From NCBI GenBank assembly GCA_024401555.1, contig JAKSKV010000025.1, positions 1 to 49,811 on the forward strand: 49,811 bases of DNA, in the 5' to 3' direction. The notes under the pieces were generated by a model, which was given only the letters and a program-made list of their open reading frames with translations, was not told the DNA's origin and searched no databases. Positions within the stretch are counted from its first letter, which is position 1. Each line of letters starts with the position of its first letter. Source of the DNA: Paludibacteraceae bacterium. GTDB taxonomy: Bacteria; Bacteroidota; Bacteroidia; Bacteroidales; Paludibacteraceae. Positions 34,078-44,080 of this stretch are shown here, piece by piece. The position numbers and the translations under genes were made by a program.

Positions 34078-34605
34078 TTATAGCAATTGGGATAAATCGT
34101 AAAACAAGGTCATGGTTCGGCCCTCAGTCTCCTCCAATCTCTTGTTCAACAGAACGAATCCATTCTTCTTATAAAACGGAAGGGCGGAGGGTAATGCGTC
34201 CACCGTGACAAAGGTACACCCGGTTCGGTTGTTAGACACAAACATACTTTCAATGAAATTCAACATAACTGTGCCAATGGAACAGCGCTGGTACTTTAGG
34301 TCTACGGCAAGACGTCCAATTTTCACAGATGGATAATCCGATCTGTGTTTGGCATGAGGAAAACAAGACTTTACCTTCCTCCACGTAGATTTGTCCGAGT
34401 CAGGTACTGATATTCTATCATTAGACAACGAAAAGAATGCAACTGTATCATTGCCTCTTTTTAGAAGATATGTAACTGATAGTAATCTTTTCAAATATGC
34501 CTTGGCATCGTTGAATAAGAAATTGTTTAGATCTTCATTTCCACAATCAAAAGACGATAATTCGGTTTCTTCTTGCAAACGGATAACGGTAATTTCTTCA
34601 AACAT
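34078..34605 (-). CDS. GNAT acetyltransferase, toxin-like
   Basis: The 175-aa GNAT protein resembles TacT/AtaT-type acetyltransferases, which block translation by acetylating charged tRNAs. It has 'LSSFDCGNEDLNNFLFNDA' near residue 16, the CoA-binding segment 'IGRLAVDLKYQRCSIGTVML' near 96, and 'ALPFYKKNGFVLLNK' near 146. The small upstream gene at 34611-34769 ends 5 bp before this start, the position of a cognate antitoxin. It is AT-rich compared with the neighbouring ileS. Toxin activity is inferred from family and pairing. A non-toxic acetyltransferase remains possible. Confidence 0.8.
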   Translation of the reverse strand: MFEEITVIRLQEETELSSFDCGNEDLNNFLFNDAKAYLKRLLSVTYLLKRGNDTVAFFSLSNDRISVPDSDKSTWRKVKSCFPHAKHRSDYPSVKIGRLAVDLKYQRCSIGTVMLNFIESMFVSNNRTGCTFVTVDALPSALPFYKKNGFVLLNKRLEETEGRTMTLFYDLSQLL

Positions 34606-34610
34606 AGAGG

Positions 34611-34769
34611 TTAAAATTTAAATGTTAGACATTTTTTGAGTTTCTCAGCATTCTCTTTTATCCTCTTCTTCTCTTCTTCTGTGGCCTTGGGCCTTGTTTC
34701 GAGATAGGTGAAAAAGTCAATCGCCGCTTGTCCGTGCAGCTCCGGTGTTGGTGCAATAGGTGTAGCCAT
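34611..34769 (-). CDS. Small protein upstream of GNAT, candidate antitoxin
   Basis: The 52-aa frame from the ATG at 34769 to TAA at 34611 encodes 'MATPIAPTPELHGQAAIDFF' followed by a charged helix ('ATEEEKKRIKENAEKLKK'). Short Bacteroidota proteins starting MATPI-x-PTP are often placed just before GNAT genes. This one lies 5 bp upstream of the GNAT start and shares its promoter (-7 box at 34806-34813). It has no obvious ribbon-helix-helix of the DUF1778 type. Antitoxin function is an inference from position. Confidence 0.68.
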   Translation of the reverse strand: MATPIAPTPELHGQAAIDFFTYLETRPKATEEEKKRIKENAEKLKKCLTFKF

Positions 34770-34805
34770 AGTTAGTATTGTGTTTAATTATTAATAAAAT
34801 CTTTG

Positions 34806-34813
34806 CAAAGATA
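34806..34813 (-). promoter_or_regulatory. -7 box of the small-protein/GNAT pair
   Basis: The reverse strand reads TATCTTTG, matching TAnnTTTG, about 37 bp upstream of the ATG at 34769. Confidence 0.5.
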
Positions 34814-34860
34814 ATGGATTGTCGGATGATTTCCAAAAATGGAATGTGGGTTCGATGAAT

Positions 34861-34890
34861 TGTAGAGACGGTGTGCGCACCATCTCTACA
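34861..34890. repeat. GTAGAGACGGTG inverted repeat
   Basis: TGTAGAGACGGTG and CACCATCTCTACA form 13-bp arms with one mismatch around a TGCG loop. It lies between the end of the AstE-type operon (34903) and the GNAT promoter. Palindromes beginning GTAGAGAC are familiar dispersed REP-like units. It may also act as a terminator for the operon. Confidence 0.6.
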
Positions 34891-34902
34891 ACACTATACA
34901 AT

Positions 34903-35847
34903 CTAATCATCCTTACCTTCCTCGATAATCCTAAACAACAATGTGTTTTGGAAGGTGATGGACTTGTTTCTTGCAAAGAAAATCGTACCGGTTACTGGGC
35001 TCTTGATTTCGCAGACTTGATATCCCTCGTAAGGGTGCATGATGCGTGCGATCACCTTGCCTTTCTTTACCTCTTGTCCCGCCTCGCTCTCTACGATGAG
35101 GATACCTGCGTGGGGTGCCTGGATAGAGATAAGCTGGCTGCCCTCCACGATGGTAGGCGTCTGTGTTCCGCTACCGCTCATGCTCAAGGATGCCATGCCC
35201 TTGTAAGTCATGAAGCGGCAAATTGCGTCGATGGAGATGCGCGCCATTTCGTGGTCGATCGTATCGGTGGTGCCGGCGTAGAGCGAGAAGGCCTGAGTCT
35301 CCCATATCTGCCAGTTGTAGTTCAATAACACGGTGTCGAATGGTTCTGGATCGCGGATGGCGATGTAGGGGAAGCCGAAATACTTCGCATCCTCCACATC
35401 CTCGAATCCTGTGTGGATCATGCGGACGTGAGGCAAGAAATTTCCAGGCAGGTAGTATGAAGCCAATTGGATGCCGAATTTGAAATCCTTGATAAACTCG
35501 AAGAGTCCCGCCGCGATGCGTTGTGTGGTCTCACCTTGGTTGTAGCCGGGAAACATACGGTTGATATCCGTGTTGTCCAACGCCCAAAATCGTTTCTCGA
35601 TATTGATGGAGAAAGGGTTGACCGAAGGAATGACGGAGATGGAGATGCCCGGTTGGATGCGATTGTTCTCCTCCGCGAATTTTAGCAAAGCCACCAAGCG
35701 GCTCGCCACATATTGCTGTTGGATCTCGTCTCCACGCATGGAGCCTACGATACACAAAGTCTTTTCTCCCTCACCGAAGGTGTAGGCCTTGATACGAAAG
35801 TCATCACGGTAGGGGGATGACATGCTGAATATAGTCTGTACTTTCAT
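34903..35847 (-). CDS. AstE/aspartoacylase-like protein lacking zinc ligands (putative pseudoenzyme)
   Basis: The 314-aa protein starts at the ATG at 35847. The longer open frame upstream overlaps the neighbouring gene out of frame. It resembles its neighbour at 35868-36794 along its length, with 'INRMFPGYNQGETTQRIAAG' and a C-terminal lipoyl-like beta domain ('HAGILIVESEAGQEVKKGKV'). The zinc-binding HxxE motif, HGDE in the neighbour, is here RGDE in 'CIVGSMRGDEIQQQY'. The 'DIHAS' His is replaced in 'FGIQLASYYLPGN'. Metal-dependent hydrolysis is therefore unlikely, and a structural or substrate-binding partner role is inferred. It is the last gene of the ATP-grasp operon. Confidence 0.82.
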   Translation of the reverse strand: MKVQTIFSMSSPYRDDFRIKAYTFGEGEKTLCIVGSMRGDEIQQQYVASRLVALLKFAEENNRIQPGISISVIPSVNPFSINIEKRFWALDNTDINRMFPGYNQGETTQRIAAGLFEFIKDFKFGIQLASYYLPGNFLPHVRMIHTGFEDVEDAKYFGFPYIAIRDPEPFDTVLLNYNWQIWETQAFSLYAGTTDTIDHEMARISIDAICRFMTYKGMASLSMSGSGTQTPTIVEGSQLISIQAPHAGILIVESEAGQEVKKGKVIARIMHPYEGYQVCEIKSPVTGTIFFARNKSITFQNTLLFRIIEEGKDD

Positions 35848-35867
35848 GATTCCGTAATTTTCCTTTG

Positions 35868-36794
35868 TTATAGACGATGAATTCTTCCCAATAGGGAGCC
35901 CTCGTAAACCATTGGGTAGGCGCGGAGGGTGAAGAGCAATCCGTCGCATGGCGCCTTCACGTCGCTGAGGACGTCGCCCGTCAGAGGCGAGATGATTTGC
36001 CCGATGGATTGTCCCTTTTGGACAGTCGTGTCGTTGTGAAGCTCCGTGATGAATACGCCGCTTGTCGTGGCGTTCAAGAAGGCGACGGTATTCTCTCCTT
36101 GGCTGACTATACTCTCTTTCAATCGACTCTTGTCGGGTTCCTCTTGCCAGATACCCATGTGGAACATCATGTTTTGGATACCATCCACCAATTGGTGGCA
36201 CATGGCGTGGCTGATTCTTCCGCCGACGCCCATCTCCGCCACGAGGCATGGGGTTCCTGTGGAGTTCAGTGAGTGGGCCAGGGTGGATTCCAACACGGTA
36301 GCGGCTTGGTGGATCCAGATGAAGTCGATGCCCATTAATTTGGCGTAAGGGACCAATAGTTCTGCAGTCTGTTCCGAGATGCGCACTTGGGGCATCTCGC
36401 GGAGGAAGATGTTGGAGGCGTGGATGTCGATCACCATGTCTGCGCCCGACAAGTCGGTGTAGATGTCGTGGGCCACCTTCTCGATCATGGATCCTCGGGA
36501 GTTGCCGGGGAATATACGGTTCATATCCAGGTCGAAGGCGGGAACGCCACGTTGCATGGAATCGATGCCCAACGGGTTGAGGGCGGGGTAAATATCAATG
36601 GTTCCTTGCAAAAGGTGCATGTTCTCCTTCACCATCTTGGCGATTAAGTAGCAGACATATTGTCCCTCTAATTCGTCTCCGTGGGTACCGGTGACGATGC
36701 AAATTCTCTTTCCTTTACCATTCGTAAAATGGTTCTTGACAATGCGGAACTCCTCGTCCACGGGCATTTCAAGACTTGTAACATTCTGAATCAT
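35868..36794 (-). CDS. Succinylglutamate desuccinylase/aspartoacylase (AstE) family protein
   Basis: The 308-aa M14-like zinc hydrolase keeps its ligands: HxxE in 'CIVTGTHGDELEGQYV' near residue 36 and the later His in 'DMVIDIHASNIFLREMPQV' near 118. The substrate-binding Asn/Arg lie in 'DLDMNRIFPGNSRG', and a beta-sandwich C-terminal domain follows. Family members remove acyl groups from amino acids or cleave amide-linked conjugates. It overlaps the transglutaminase-like gene upstream by 4 bp and lies 20 bp before the degenerate paralogue. Context suggests action on a product of the ATP-grasp enzyme. The substrate is unknown. Confidence 0.88.
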   Translation of the reverse strand: MIQNVTSLEMPVDEEFRIVKNHFTNGKGKRICIVTGTHGDELEGQYVCYLIAKMVKENMHLLQGTIDIYPALNPLGIDSMQRGVPAFDLDMNRIFPGNSRGSMIEKVAHDIYTDLSGADMVIDIHASNIFLREMPQVRISEQTAELLVPYAKLMGIDFIWIHQAATVLESTLAHSLNSTGTPCLVAEMGVGGRISHAMCHQLVDGIQNMMFHMGIWQEEPDKSRLKESIVSQGENTVAFLNATTSGVFITELHNDTTVQKGQSIGQIISPLTGDVLSDVKAPCDGLLFTLRAYPMVYEGSLLGRIHRL

Positions 36795-37594
36795 AACTCT
36801 TTCATTTCACATATTATCGTAAGTTGTTCCTCTATGTTCGTACGGGCGAAGAACTGCCCGCGGTTGGATGGACAATCCGAGACATCCCTTCCATGGGCTA
36901 TCTTGATGTACCCCCAATCAATGATCTTGTCGTATGTGGGGTCGAAGCCGAGCCAAGCCGCCCCGTCGTGAACTTCCACCCAAGCGTGTGTCTCGCCTTC
37001 GCCAAGGACCAGTCCGTTCACGTATCGGGCTCGGATTCCCATGCTTCTGCAAAGGGCGGTCATCAGGTGCGCGTAATCTTGGCAGACACCCAATCCCCTT
37101 TCGAACACCTCCATCGCGGAGGTTGCGTTGTTGGTCGCATACCTTTGGTAGGTGAGGCGTTGTTGGATGGCGTGCATCAATAGGGTTGCCTTACCGATCG
37201 TGTCGGCTCCTTGCTTTGTGACCTCTTGGGCCCACTCTTGGGCGGGAAGATCGCATCGGGTGAGTTTAGAGGGAAAAAGGTAAATGTCGTTGGGGGAAGC
37301 GTCTATGACACGGTATTTCTCGCAACACACAATTCCTTCGCTCGTCATTCTGAAATAGTCGTGAGGTGAATGATACTCGCCGAATTGGAGCAGGTTGCCC
37401 AATCCGTCTGTCGATTCATTCAAAATGCAGCCAGAAGGAAGAACCGATAATTGGCGCGATTCGACCCTCTGGCAACTATTTAAGCATGGGATTGCCCTGA
37501 GTTTAAAGAAATGGCTGGAGACGGCAGGGGTGAAACTTGCCTCTGTCATGTAACGGAATTGATATCTACGTTGCTCTCCTGTCATTTTAATCAT
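36791..37594 (-). CDS. Transglutaminase-like cysteine protease family protein
   Basis: The 267-aa protein has a bacterial N-terminal beta domain ('QFRYMTEASFTPAVSSHFFK') and a C-terminal transglutaminase-like core. The catalytic Cys is in 'RGLGVCQDYAHLMTALCRS' near residue 163, the His in 'GETHAWVEVHDGAAWLGFD' near 204, and the Asp in 'FDPTYDKII'. Such domains act as peptidases or amidases. It belongs to the conserved set with alpha-E and circularly permuted ATP-grasp proteins. The start may be 37594 or 37585. It overlaps the AstE gene by ATGA. Confidence 0.91.
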   Translation of the reverse strand: MIKMTGEQRRYQFRYMTEASFTPAVSSHFFKLRAIPCLNSCQRVESRQLSVLPSGCILNESTDGLGNLLQFGEYHSPHDYFRMTSEGIVCCEKYRVIDASPNDIYLFPSKLTRCDLPAQEWAQEVTKQGADTIGKATLLMHAIQQRLTYQRYATNNATSAMEVFERGLGVCQDYAHLMTALCRSMGIRARYVNGLVLGEGETHAWVEVHDGAAWLGFDPTYDKIIDWGYIKIAHGRDVSDCPSNRGQFFARTNIEEQLTIICEMKEL

Positions 37595-37631
37595 TATTGT
37601 TCCTCTATCCTTTGGTTGATCTCCCCGGTCG

Positions 37632-38333
37632 CTAGACCAACACCAAGCAGTTGATGCCGTTCAATACTTTGTTCTTGTAATCTTGTGGATCCTTTTTGAA
37701 GGCCTCCTTGTCGATGATCAACGCATGAAGGCGAGCCGCTTGTACCGCATCGAACATGTCAGGGTAGGAGCGGGTATATTTTTGAATCATTTCCCAAGTC
37801 TCCTCGATGCGGTAGTATTTATAGTCAAAGCGGATGCACATATCAAGGTGTTCCAACAATCGTCCGATCTCCAGTAATGCGTAGGTGTCTCCGTGGACCC
37901 TCTCTCGGATGCAACCCCAGAAGGCGAGCAACCAGTCGGTGATCGGTTGTAGTTCGGTGATATTGGTCTCTCTGGTGGCGGACTTGGCACGGATAAGATC
38001 ACGGCACAACTCAATGTAGGAGAAGGACTCTGAAAGAATCTCCGAACGAAGCACGATGGCGTTGTCCATCATCATCTCTATGATGCTTCTGAGTGAAGTG
38101 ACCGTCTCCGGGTTGTAGATTTGATCCATCATTTGGTAGCTGGTGGTCATCTCGTTGGAGACATAGACGTCCATCTTCTTCAAAAATTCGCTGTAAGGCA
38201 CTTCGCCTACCGGCACATCAATGACCTCATCATACGCCTTGCGCATCAGGTGAAGCATGATGTAGCCACGCTCCGCATAACGTCCTAACCAAAACAAACG
38301 GTTCGCTTTATTAGCGCTCAATATTGATTTCAT
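37632..38333 (-). CDS. Alpha-E domain protein (DUF403)
   Basis: The 233-aa all-helical protein has the alpha-E start 'LSANKANRLFWLGRYAERGY', then 'LRSIIEMMMDNAIVLRSEIL' and 'FAWGCIRERVHGDTYALLEI'-like helices rich in conserved Glu and Arg. Alpha-E proteins accompany circularly permuted ATP-grasp ligases and transglutaminases in many bacteria, as noted in comparative studies of amidoligase systems. A scaffold or ligase-partner role has been proposed. It lies between the ATP-grasp gene (42 bp upstream) and the transglutaminase gene (37 bp downstream). Confidence 0.89.
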   Translation of the reverse strand: MKSILSANKANRLFWLGRYAERGYIMLHLMRKAYDEVIDVPVGEVPYSEFLKKMDVYVSNEMTTSYQMMDQIYNPETVTSLRSIIEMMMDNAIVLRSEILSESFSYIELCRDLIRAKSATRETNITELQPITDWLLAFWGCIRERVHGDTYALLEIGRLLEHLDMCIRFDYKYYRIEETWEMIQKYTRSYPDMFDAVQAARLHALIIDKEAFKKDPQDYKNKVLNGINCLVLV

Positions 38334-38375
38334 ACTCTCAAAAATAGGTTCTATAGTTTATACTCTTTTAAATTC

Positions 38376-39698
38376 TCAATCTTTCTCCATCACCCAAGTA
38401 TCCTTGAATCCACCACCTTGGCTGCTGTTCACCACGAAGGAGTTTGGATTGCGGCTGAATCGTGTCAGTCCAGACTTCCATACCTTGGTCTCCTTGCCGG
38501 TGATGACGAAGGCACGTAGGTCGCATTTGCGAGGTGAAGGGTTGCCTGTTTCATCAATGATGTCCAAATCAATGAAGTCGATCACCTCTTGCGCGATCCA
38601 GCGGCGAGGTTCTTTGATGATGAGTTGTTTTACCTCTTCCAAACGCTCCGGTGTCATGTCTCTTCCGAACATCACGCCATAACCGCCCGCTTCAGCCACA
38701 TCCTTGATCACCAATTTCTCAATGTTGTTGAGGATGTATTCGTAGTCCTCTTTGAAGAAGGGCAAGTAGGTTGGGGCGTTCTCCAAAATCGGCTCCTCGT
38801 TCAAATAATACTTCACCATCTTAGGCACGAAGTAGTAGATGCCCTTGTCATCCGCCACACCGTTTCCAAATGCGTTGATGACCCCCACATTGCCGGCTTT
38901 GTAAGCCTCCATCAAGTTGGGTACACCCAATAGGGAACTTGGCTCGAACGCCAATGGGTCCATATACTCGTCGGAGACGCGTCTGTAGATGGCACCTACG
39001 CGGATCTTCTCTTGGTACAATCCCACATAGTAGAGTTTATTGTCCTCCACAATGAGGTCGCCAGGGAAGGCGAGGATCGCATCGGTCTTTTCCGCCAAAT
39101 AGGAGTGTTCGAAGAAGGCGGAATTGTATCGGCCTGGGGTGAGGATGCAGTTGATGCCTCGGCCTCCGTTCACGTCGTCCATCATCTGCTTGAGCAACAT
39201 ACCGTAGTTGCGGTTGTCTGCGATGAGATTGTCGCGGAAGGTCTGTGGGCAAGCCTTTCTGGTCACCTTGCGGGCGATCATCGGATAGGAGGCGCCGCTT
39301 GGAATACGGAGGTTGTCCTCCAAAATCAGCCATTTGCCATCCTTCGCCTGTACCAAGTCGATGCCCGCGATGTGCGCATAGACATTCAAGGCTGGCGTGA
39401 TGCCTTCGCATTCAGGCATATAACCTTTGCTCTCGTAGGTGAACTCCTTGGGAATGACACCGTCTGCGACAATCTTCTTTTCGTGGTATATGTCGTAGAG
39501 GAACATGTTGAGCGCCTTCACACGTTGTATTAGTCCCTTCTCCAACATTTCCCACTCCTTGGCAGGAATCTGACGGGGGATGGCGTCAAAGGGGAAGATT
39601 TGCTCATTAAATACGCCGTTCTTGTAAACGCCAAAGCGTACACCATAACGCTCCATCCATCTATTTACGGAATCTCTTGCGGCTAACAGTTCTTTCAT
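38376..39698 (-). CDS. Circularly permuted type 2 ATP-grasp protein (DUF404/DUF407)
   Basis: The 440-aa protein is the putative ligase of the operon. Recognisable parts are 'RFGVYKNGVFNEQIFPFDAI' near residue 21, 'WLILEDNLRIPSGASYPMIA' near 123, 'GVINAFGNGVADDKGIYYFV' near 274 and 'DVAEAGGYGVMFGRDMTPER' near 338. The last part is the ATP-grasp nucleotide loop. ATP-grasp enzymes form amide or peptide bonds using ATP and a carboxylate. No substrate peptide is encoded next to it. It is first in a five-gene operon with a TACATTTG promoter box at 39753-39760. Confidence 0.9.
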   Translation of the reverse strand: MKELLAARDSVNRWMERYGVRFGVYKNGVFNEQIFPFDAIPRQIPAKEWEMLEKGLIQRVKALNMFLYDIYHEKKIVADGVIPKEFTYESKGYMPECEGITPALNVYAHIAGIDLVQAKDGKWLILEDNLRIPSGASYPMIARKVTRKACPQTFRDNLIADNRNYGMLLKQMMDDVNGGRGINCILTPGRYNSAFFEHSYLAEKTDAILAFPGDLIVEDNKLYYVGLYQEKIRVGAIYRRVSDEYMDPLAFEPSSLLGVPNLMEAYKAGNVGVINAFGNGVADDKGIYYFVPKMVKYYLNEEPILENAPTYLPFFKEDYEYILNNIEKLVIKDVAEAGGYGVMFGRDMTPERLEEVKQLIIKEPRRWIAQEVIDFIDLDIIDETGNPSPRKCDLRAFVITGKETKVWKSGLTRFSRNPNSFVVNSSQGGGFKDTWVMEKD

Positions 39699-39752
39699 AA
39701 CACTACAATTTTAAATTACACCACATTGTTTTTAACTCTCATTTTCTTATTA

Positions 39753-39760
39753 CAAATGTA
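39753..39760 (-). promoter_or_regulatory. -7 box of the ATP-grasp operon
   Basis: The reverse strand reads TACATTTG, matching TAnnTTTG, about 55 bp upstream of the ATG at 39698. The rest of the 392-bp gap (39699-40090) is AT-rich and shows no convincing gene. Confidence 0.5.
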
Positions 39761-40036
39761 AACGAATTTGGGTTCTTTCGTGAATAATTGTAAGTATAAA
39801 TATAAAATACGATTACAAAAGTGATGTATAATAAGTAAAAATACTATCAAAATGATACTTTATAAGTAAAATAGCCTATCATTTTGTCAAATCGTAAGAG
39901 GATGAATTGGAAGGTTGCTCAAAATGTGGCGTTTCTTCGAAACGGAAGCGTTTTTAAATCGGTGATTTAAAGACACTTGTCAAGGATGGGTTTACTAAGG
40001 GGACAAACAAAAAAAGATTTTGGGGTGCGGGTGAAC

Positions 40037-40062
40037 AAAAAAGGAGGCCGATGGCCTCCCTT
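40037..40062 (-). terminator. Terminator of the HEPN-like/esterase unit
   Basis: GGAGGCC/GGCCTCC perfect stem with ATC loop and T6 on the reverse strand, 28 bp after the esterase stop. Confidence 0.85.
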
Positions 40063-40090
40063 ACTGTTGCTGTTATGAAGAATGAATCCC

Positions 40091-42377
<2,287 letters not shown>

Positions 42378-42393
42378 GAGATAATCGTTTTGA

Positions 42394-42401
42394 CAAATAT
42401 A
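42394..42401 (-). promoter_or_regulatory. -7 box of the HEPN-like gene
   Basis: The reverse strand reads TATATTTG, matching TAnnTTTG, about 17 bp upstream of the ATG at 42377. Confidence 0.5.
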
Positions 42402-42464
42402 GGTAATTTGGTTTAGAGGAACGCTTCTTGGGGAGATTTTCGGATGAAATAGTTGGTAAATTGT

Positions 42465-42472
42465 TAATTTTG
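42465..42472 (+). promoter_or_regulatory. -7 box of the radical SAM gene
   Basis: TAATTTTG matches TAnnTTTG, 27 bp before the ATG at 42500. Confidence 0.45.
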
Positions 42473-42499
42473 CGGTAGAGACAAATCCTATGATGCGTG

Positions 42500-43510
42500 A
42501 TGAAACACTCCAATATCCCTATATTCATTCCCGAACTGGCGTGTCCGCACCAGTGCATCTTCTGTAATCAGGCGAAGATCAGTGGGCAGCAGGAGATTCC
42601 GCAGCCAGAGGAGATTCCTGCCATTGTGGAGCAATACCTCTCCACGATGAACGATGGCCGAGAAGTGGAGATCGCTTTCTTCGGCGGCTCCTTCACGGGG
42701 ATTCCGATGGATTTGCAGGAGCGTTATCTACGGGCGGCTTTCCCCTATGTGGAGCAGGGTAGGGTACAAGGCGTTCGCCTCTCCACCCGCCCCGATTACA
42801 TCAGTGGCCCCGTTTTGGACCTCTTGGAACGCTACGGGGTGAAGACCATCGAGCTGGGGGCGCAATCCACCAATGATGATGTCTTGTCGGCGTCGGGCAG
42901 GGGGCATAAGCGTGAGGCGATCTGGCAGGCGTCGGAACAGATCAGGCGTAGAGGCTTCCATTTGGGGCTTCAGATGATGATCGGATTGCCCCACGACAGC
43001 TACGAACGCTCCCGTCAGACGGTGGAGGATATCATCTCGCTCGGTGCGGACAATACCCGCATCTATCCCACCTTGGTGATCAAGGGGACGCAGTTGGCGA
43101 AACTGTATGAAATTGGACGTTATACGCCGCTTGATATGGCTACCGCGGTGGCTTGGGCGAAGGATTTCTACCTTCGCTTCGAGGAGGCGGGTTTAACGAT
43201 TTTGCGTGTGGGGCTGCATGCTTCCGAGGAACTCACTCCTGAAAAATCGTTGTTGGCGGGGCCTTACCATAGGTCATTCAAGGAGTTGGTGATGACGGAG
43301 GTCTGGCGAGATATTTTGAGGAGTGGCTTGTCCGATTATGCGGGGGAGAGCGTTCGATTGGCGGTACACCCTTCGCAAATCAATTTTGTTTGGGGCTATC
43401 AAAGGGCTAATGTAGCTTTGTTTGAAGAGATGAGGGTGACAGTGAAAGTGTTTGGAGACAATACTTTGGGAAAATATGAAATGCAGGTTAGCCGTTGTTG
43501 TGGTAAATAG
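42500..43510 (+). CDS. Elp3-like radical SAM protein
   Basis: The 336-aa protein has the radical SAM cluster CxxxCxxC in 'ELACPHQCIFCNQAKIS' near residue 12. Then come 'VEIAFFGGSFTGIPMDLQER', 'VRLSTRPDYISGPVLDLLER' and 'KTIELGAQSTNDDVLSASGR', the pattern of COG1243/Elp3-like enzymes without the acetyltransferase domain. The substrate is unknown. Its natural C-terminus was probably '...QVSRC', ending at TGA as in the second repeat copy. The insertion changed it to '...QVSRCCGK'. It is followed, after the insert, by the GME-like gene. A GTG at 42497 is an alternative start. Confidence 0.87.
   Translation: MKHSNIPIFIPELACPHQCIFCNQAKISGQQEIPQPEEIPAIVEQYLSTMNDGREVEIAFFGGSFTGIPMDLQERYLRAAFPYVEQGRVQGVRLSTRPDYISGPVLDLLERYGVKTIELGAQSTNDDVLSASGRGHKREAIWQASEQIRRRGFHLGLQMMIGLPHDSYERSRQTVEDIISLGADNTRIYPTLVIKGTQLAKLYEIGRYTPLDMATAVAWAKDFYLRFEEAGLTILRVGLHASEELTPEKSLLAGPYHRSFKELVMTEVWRDILRSGLSDYAGESVRLAVHPSQINFVWGYQRANVALFEEMRVTVKVFGDNTLGKYEMQVSRCCGK
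43460..43500. repeat. 41-bp direct repeat, copy 1 (end of the radical SAM gene)
   Basis: These 41 bases are identical to 44081-44121, with identity ending abruptly on both sides. This copy encodes the last complete codons of the radical SAM gene. The two copies bracket the lipoprotein insert. Confidence 0.95.
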
Positions 43511-43555
43511 ATTAATAAAAGATATGGATATGTCTGTTTAGTTGATTATTTGTCT

Positions 43556-43563
43556 TATTTTTG
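43556..43563 (+). promoter_or_regulatory. -7 box carried by the lipoprotein insert
   Basis: TATTTTTG matches TAnnTTTG, 22 bp before the lipoprotein ATG at 43586. The insert therefore appears to bring its own promoter. Confidence 0.5.
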
Positions 43564-43585
43564 TAGAGGATAAATATCAAATCAG

Positions 43586-44038
43586 ATGAATATTAGCAAA
43601 CTAAAATTACTTGTGGCCATTGTAACGATGCCTGTCGTTTTGTGTAGTTGTCCTGGCCATAACTGCGAGGAAGAGAATGTGCCAAAAGGTTACGTAGTAA
43701 GGATGAAAAATGATTATTCCGGGAATGTGATGGTTCGTGTGTTCGTTGGTGATTTGGATGGCGATACTTCTTATTGTTGTCCATCTGTGAAAAATCACAC
43801 GTTGAATATAACGGGAGAATATTATGTTATACATAGTCAATCTTATGATATTGCAGCATATACTTCAATTGACTGTGAAGATTGGGATGATGAATTGATG
43901 GAGTCGATTGGTGAATATATAATAGATTTTAATCCTTATGAGGAGGTGTATGCCTATTATGGAGAAAACTATAGTGTAGAAGAATTGAAAGATATTGTAG
44001 AACACGATAAAATCAGTAAGTTTGAGAGACTAAAATGA
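43586..44038 (+). CDS. Accessory lipoprotein inserted between direct repeats
   Basis: The 150-aa protein has a lipoprotein signal peptide: 'MNISKLKLLVAIVTMPVVL' followed by lipobox LCSC. The mature part is acidic and Cys- and Tyr-rich, with 'KGYVVRMKNDYSGNVMVRVF', 'DTSYCCPSVKNHTLNITGEY' and 'FNPYEEVYAYYGENYSVEEL'. I do not recognise a family. The beta-rich composition suggests a small outer-membrane or periplasmic domain. The gene is clearly more AT-rich than the flanking genes and carries its own promoter-like box. With its flanks (43501-44080) it forms an insert between two identical 41-bp repeats. Confidence 0.75.
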   Translation: MNISKLKLLVAIVTMPVVLCSCPGHNCEEENVPKGYVVRMKNDYSGNVMVRVFVGDLDGDTSYCCPSVKNHTLNITGEYYVIHSQSYDIAAYTSIDCEDWDDELMESIGEYIIDFNPYEEVYAYYGENYSVEELKDIVEHDKISKFERLK

Positions 44039-44080
44039 AAACATTGCTGATTTTGTTGCGCTTAAAATAGAATCAATCGT

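Noticed and set aside
34004-34900. Search for ~40-bp duplications around the GNAT pair
   Set aside because: No matching flanks were found. Only short promoter-like matches (GCAAAGATAATG) recur, and these also occur at other genes.
39902-39970. A 22-codon ORF in the gap before the ATP-grasp operon
   Set aside because: No promoter box, ribosome-binding site or similarity. Short open frames are expected by chance in 392 bp.
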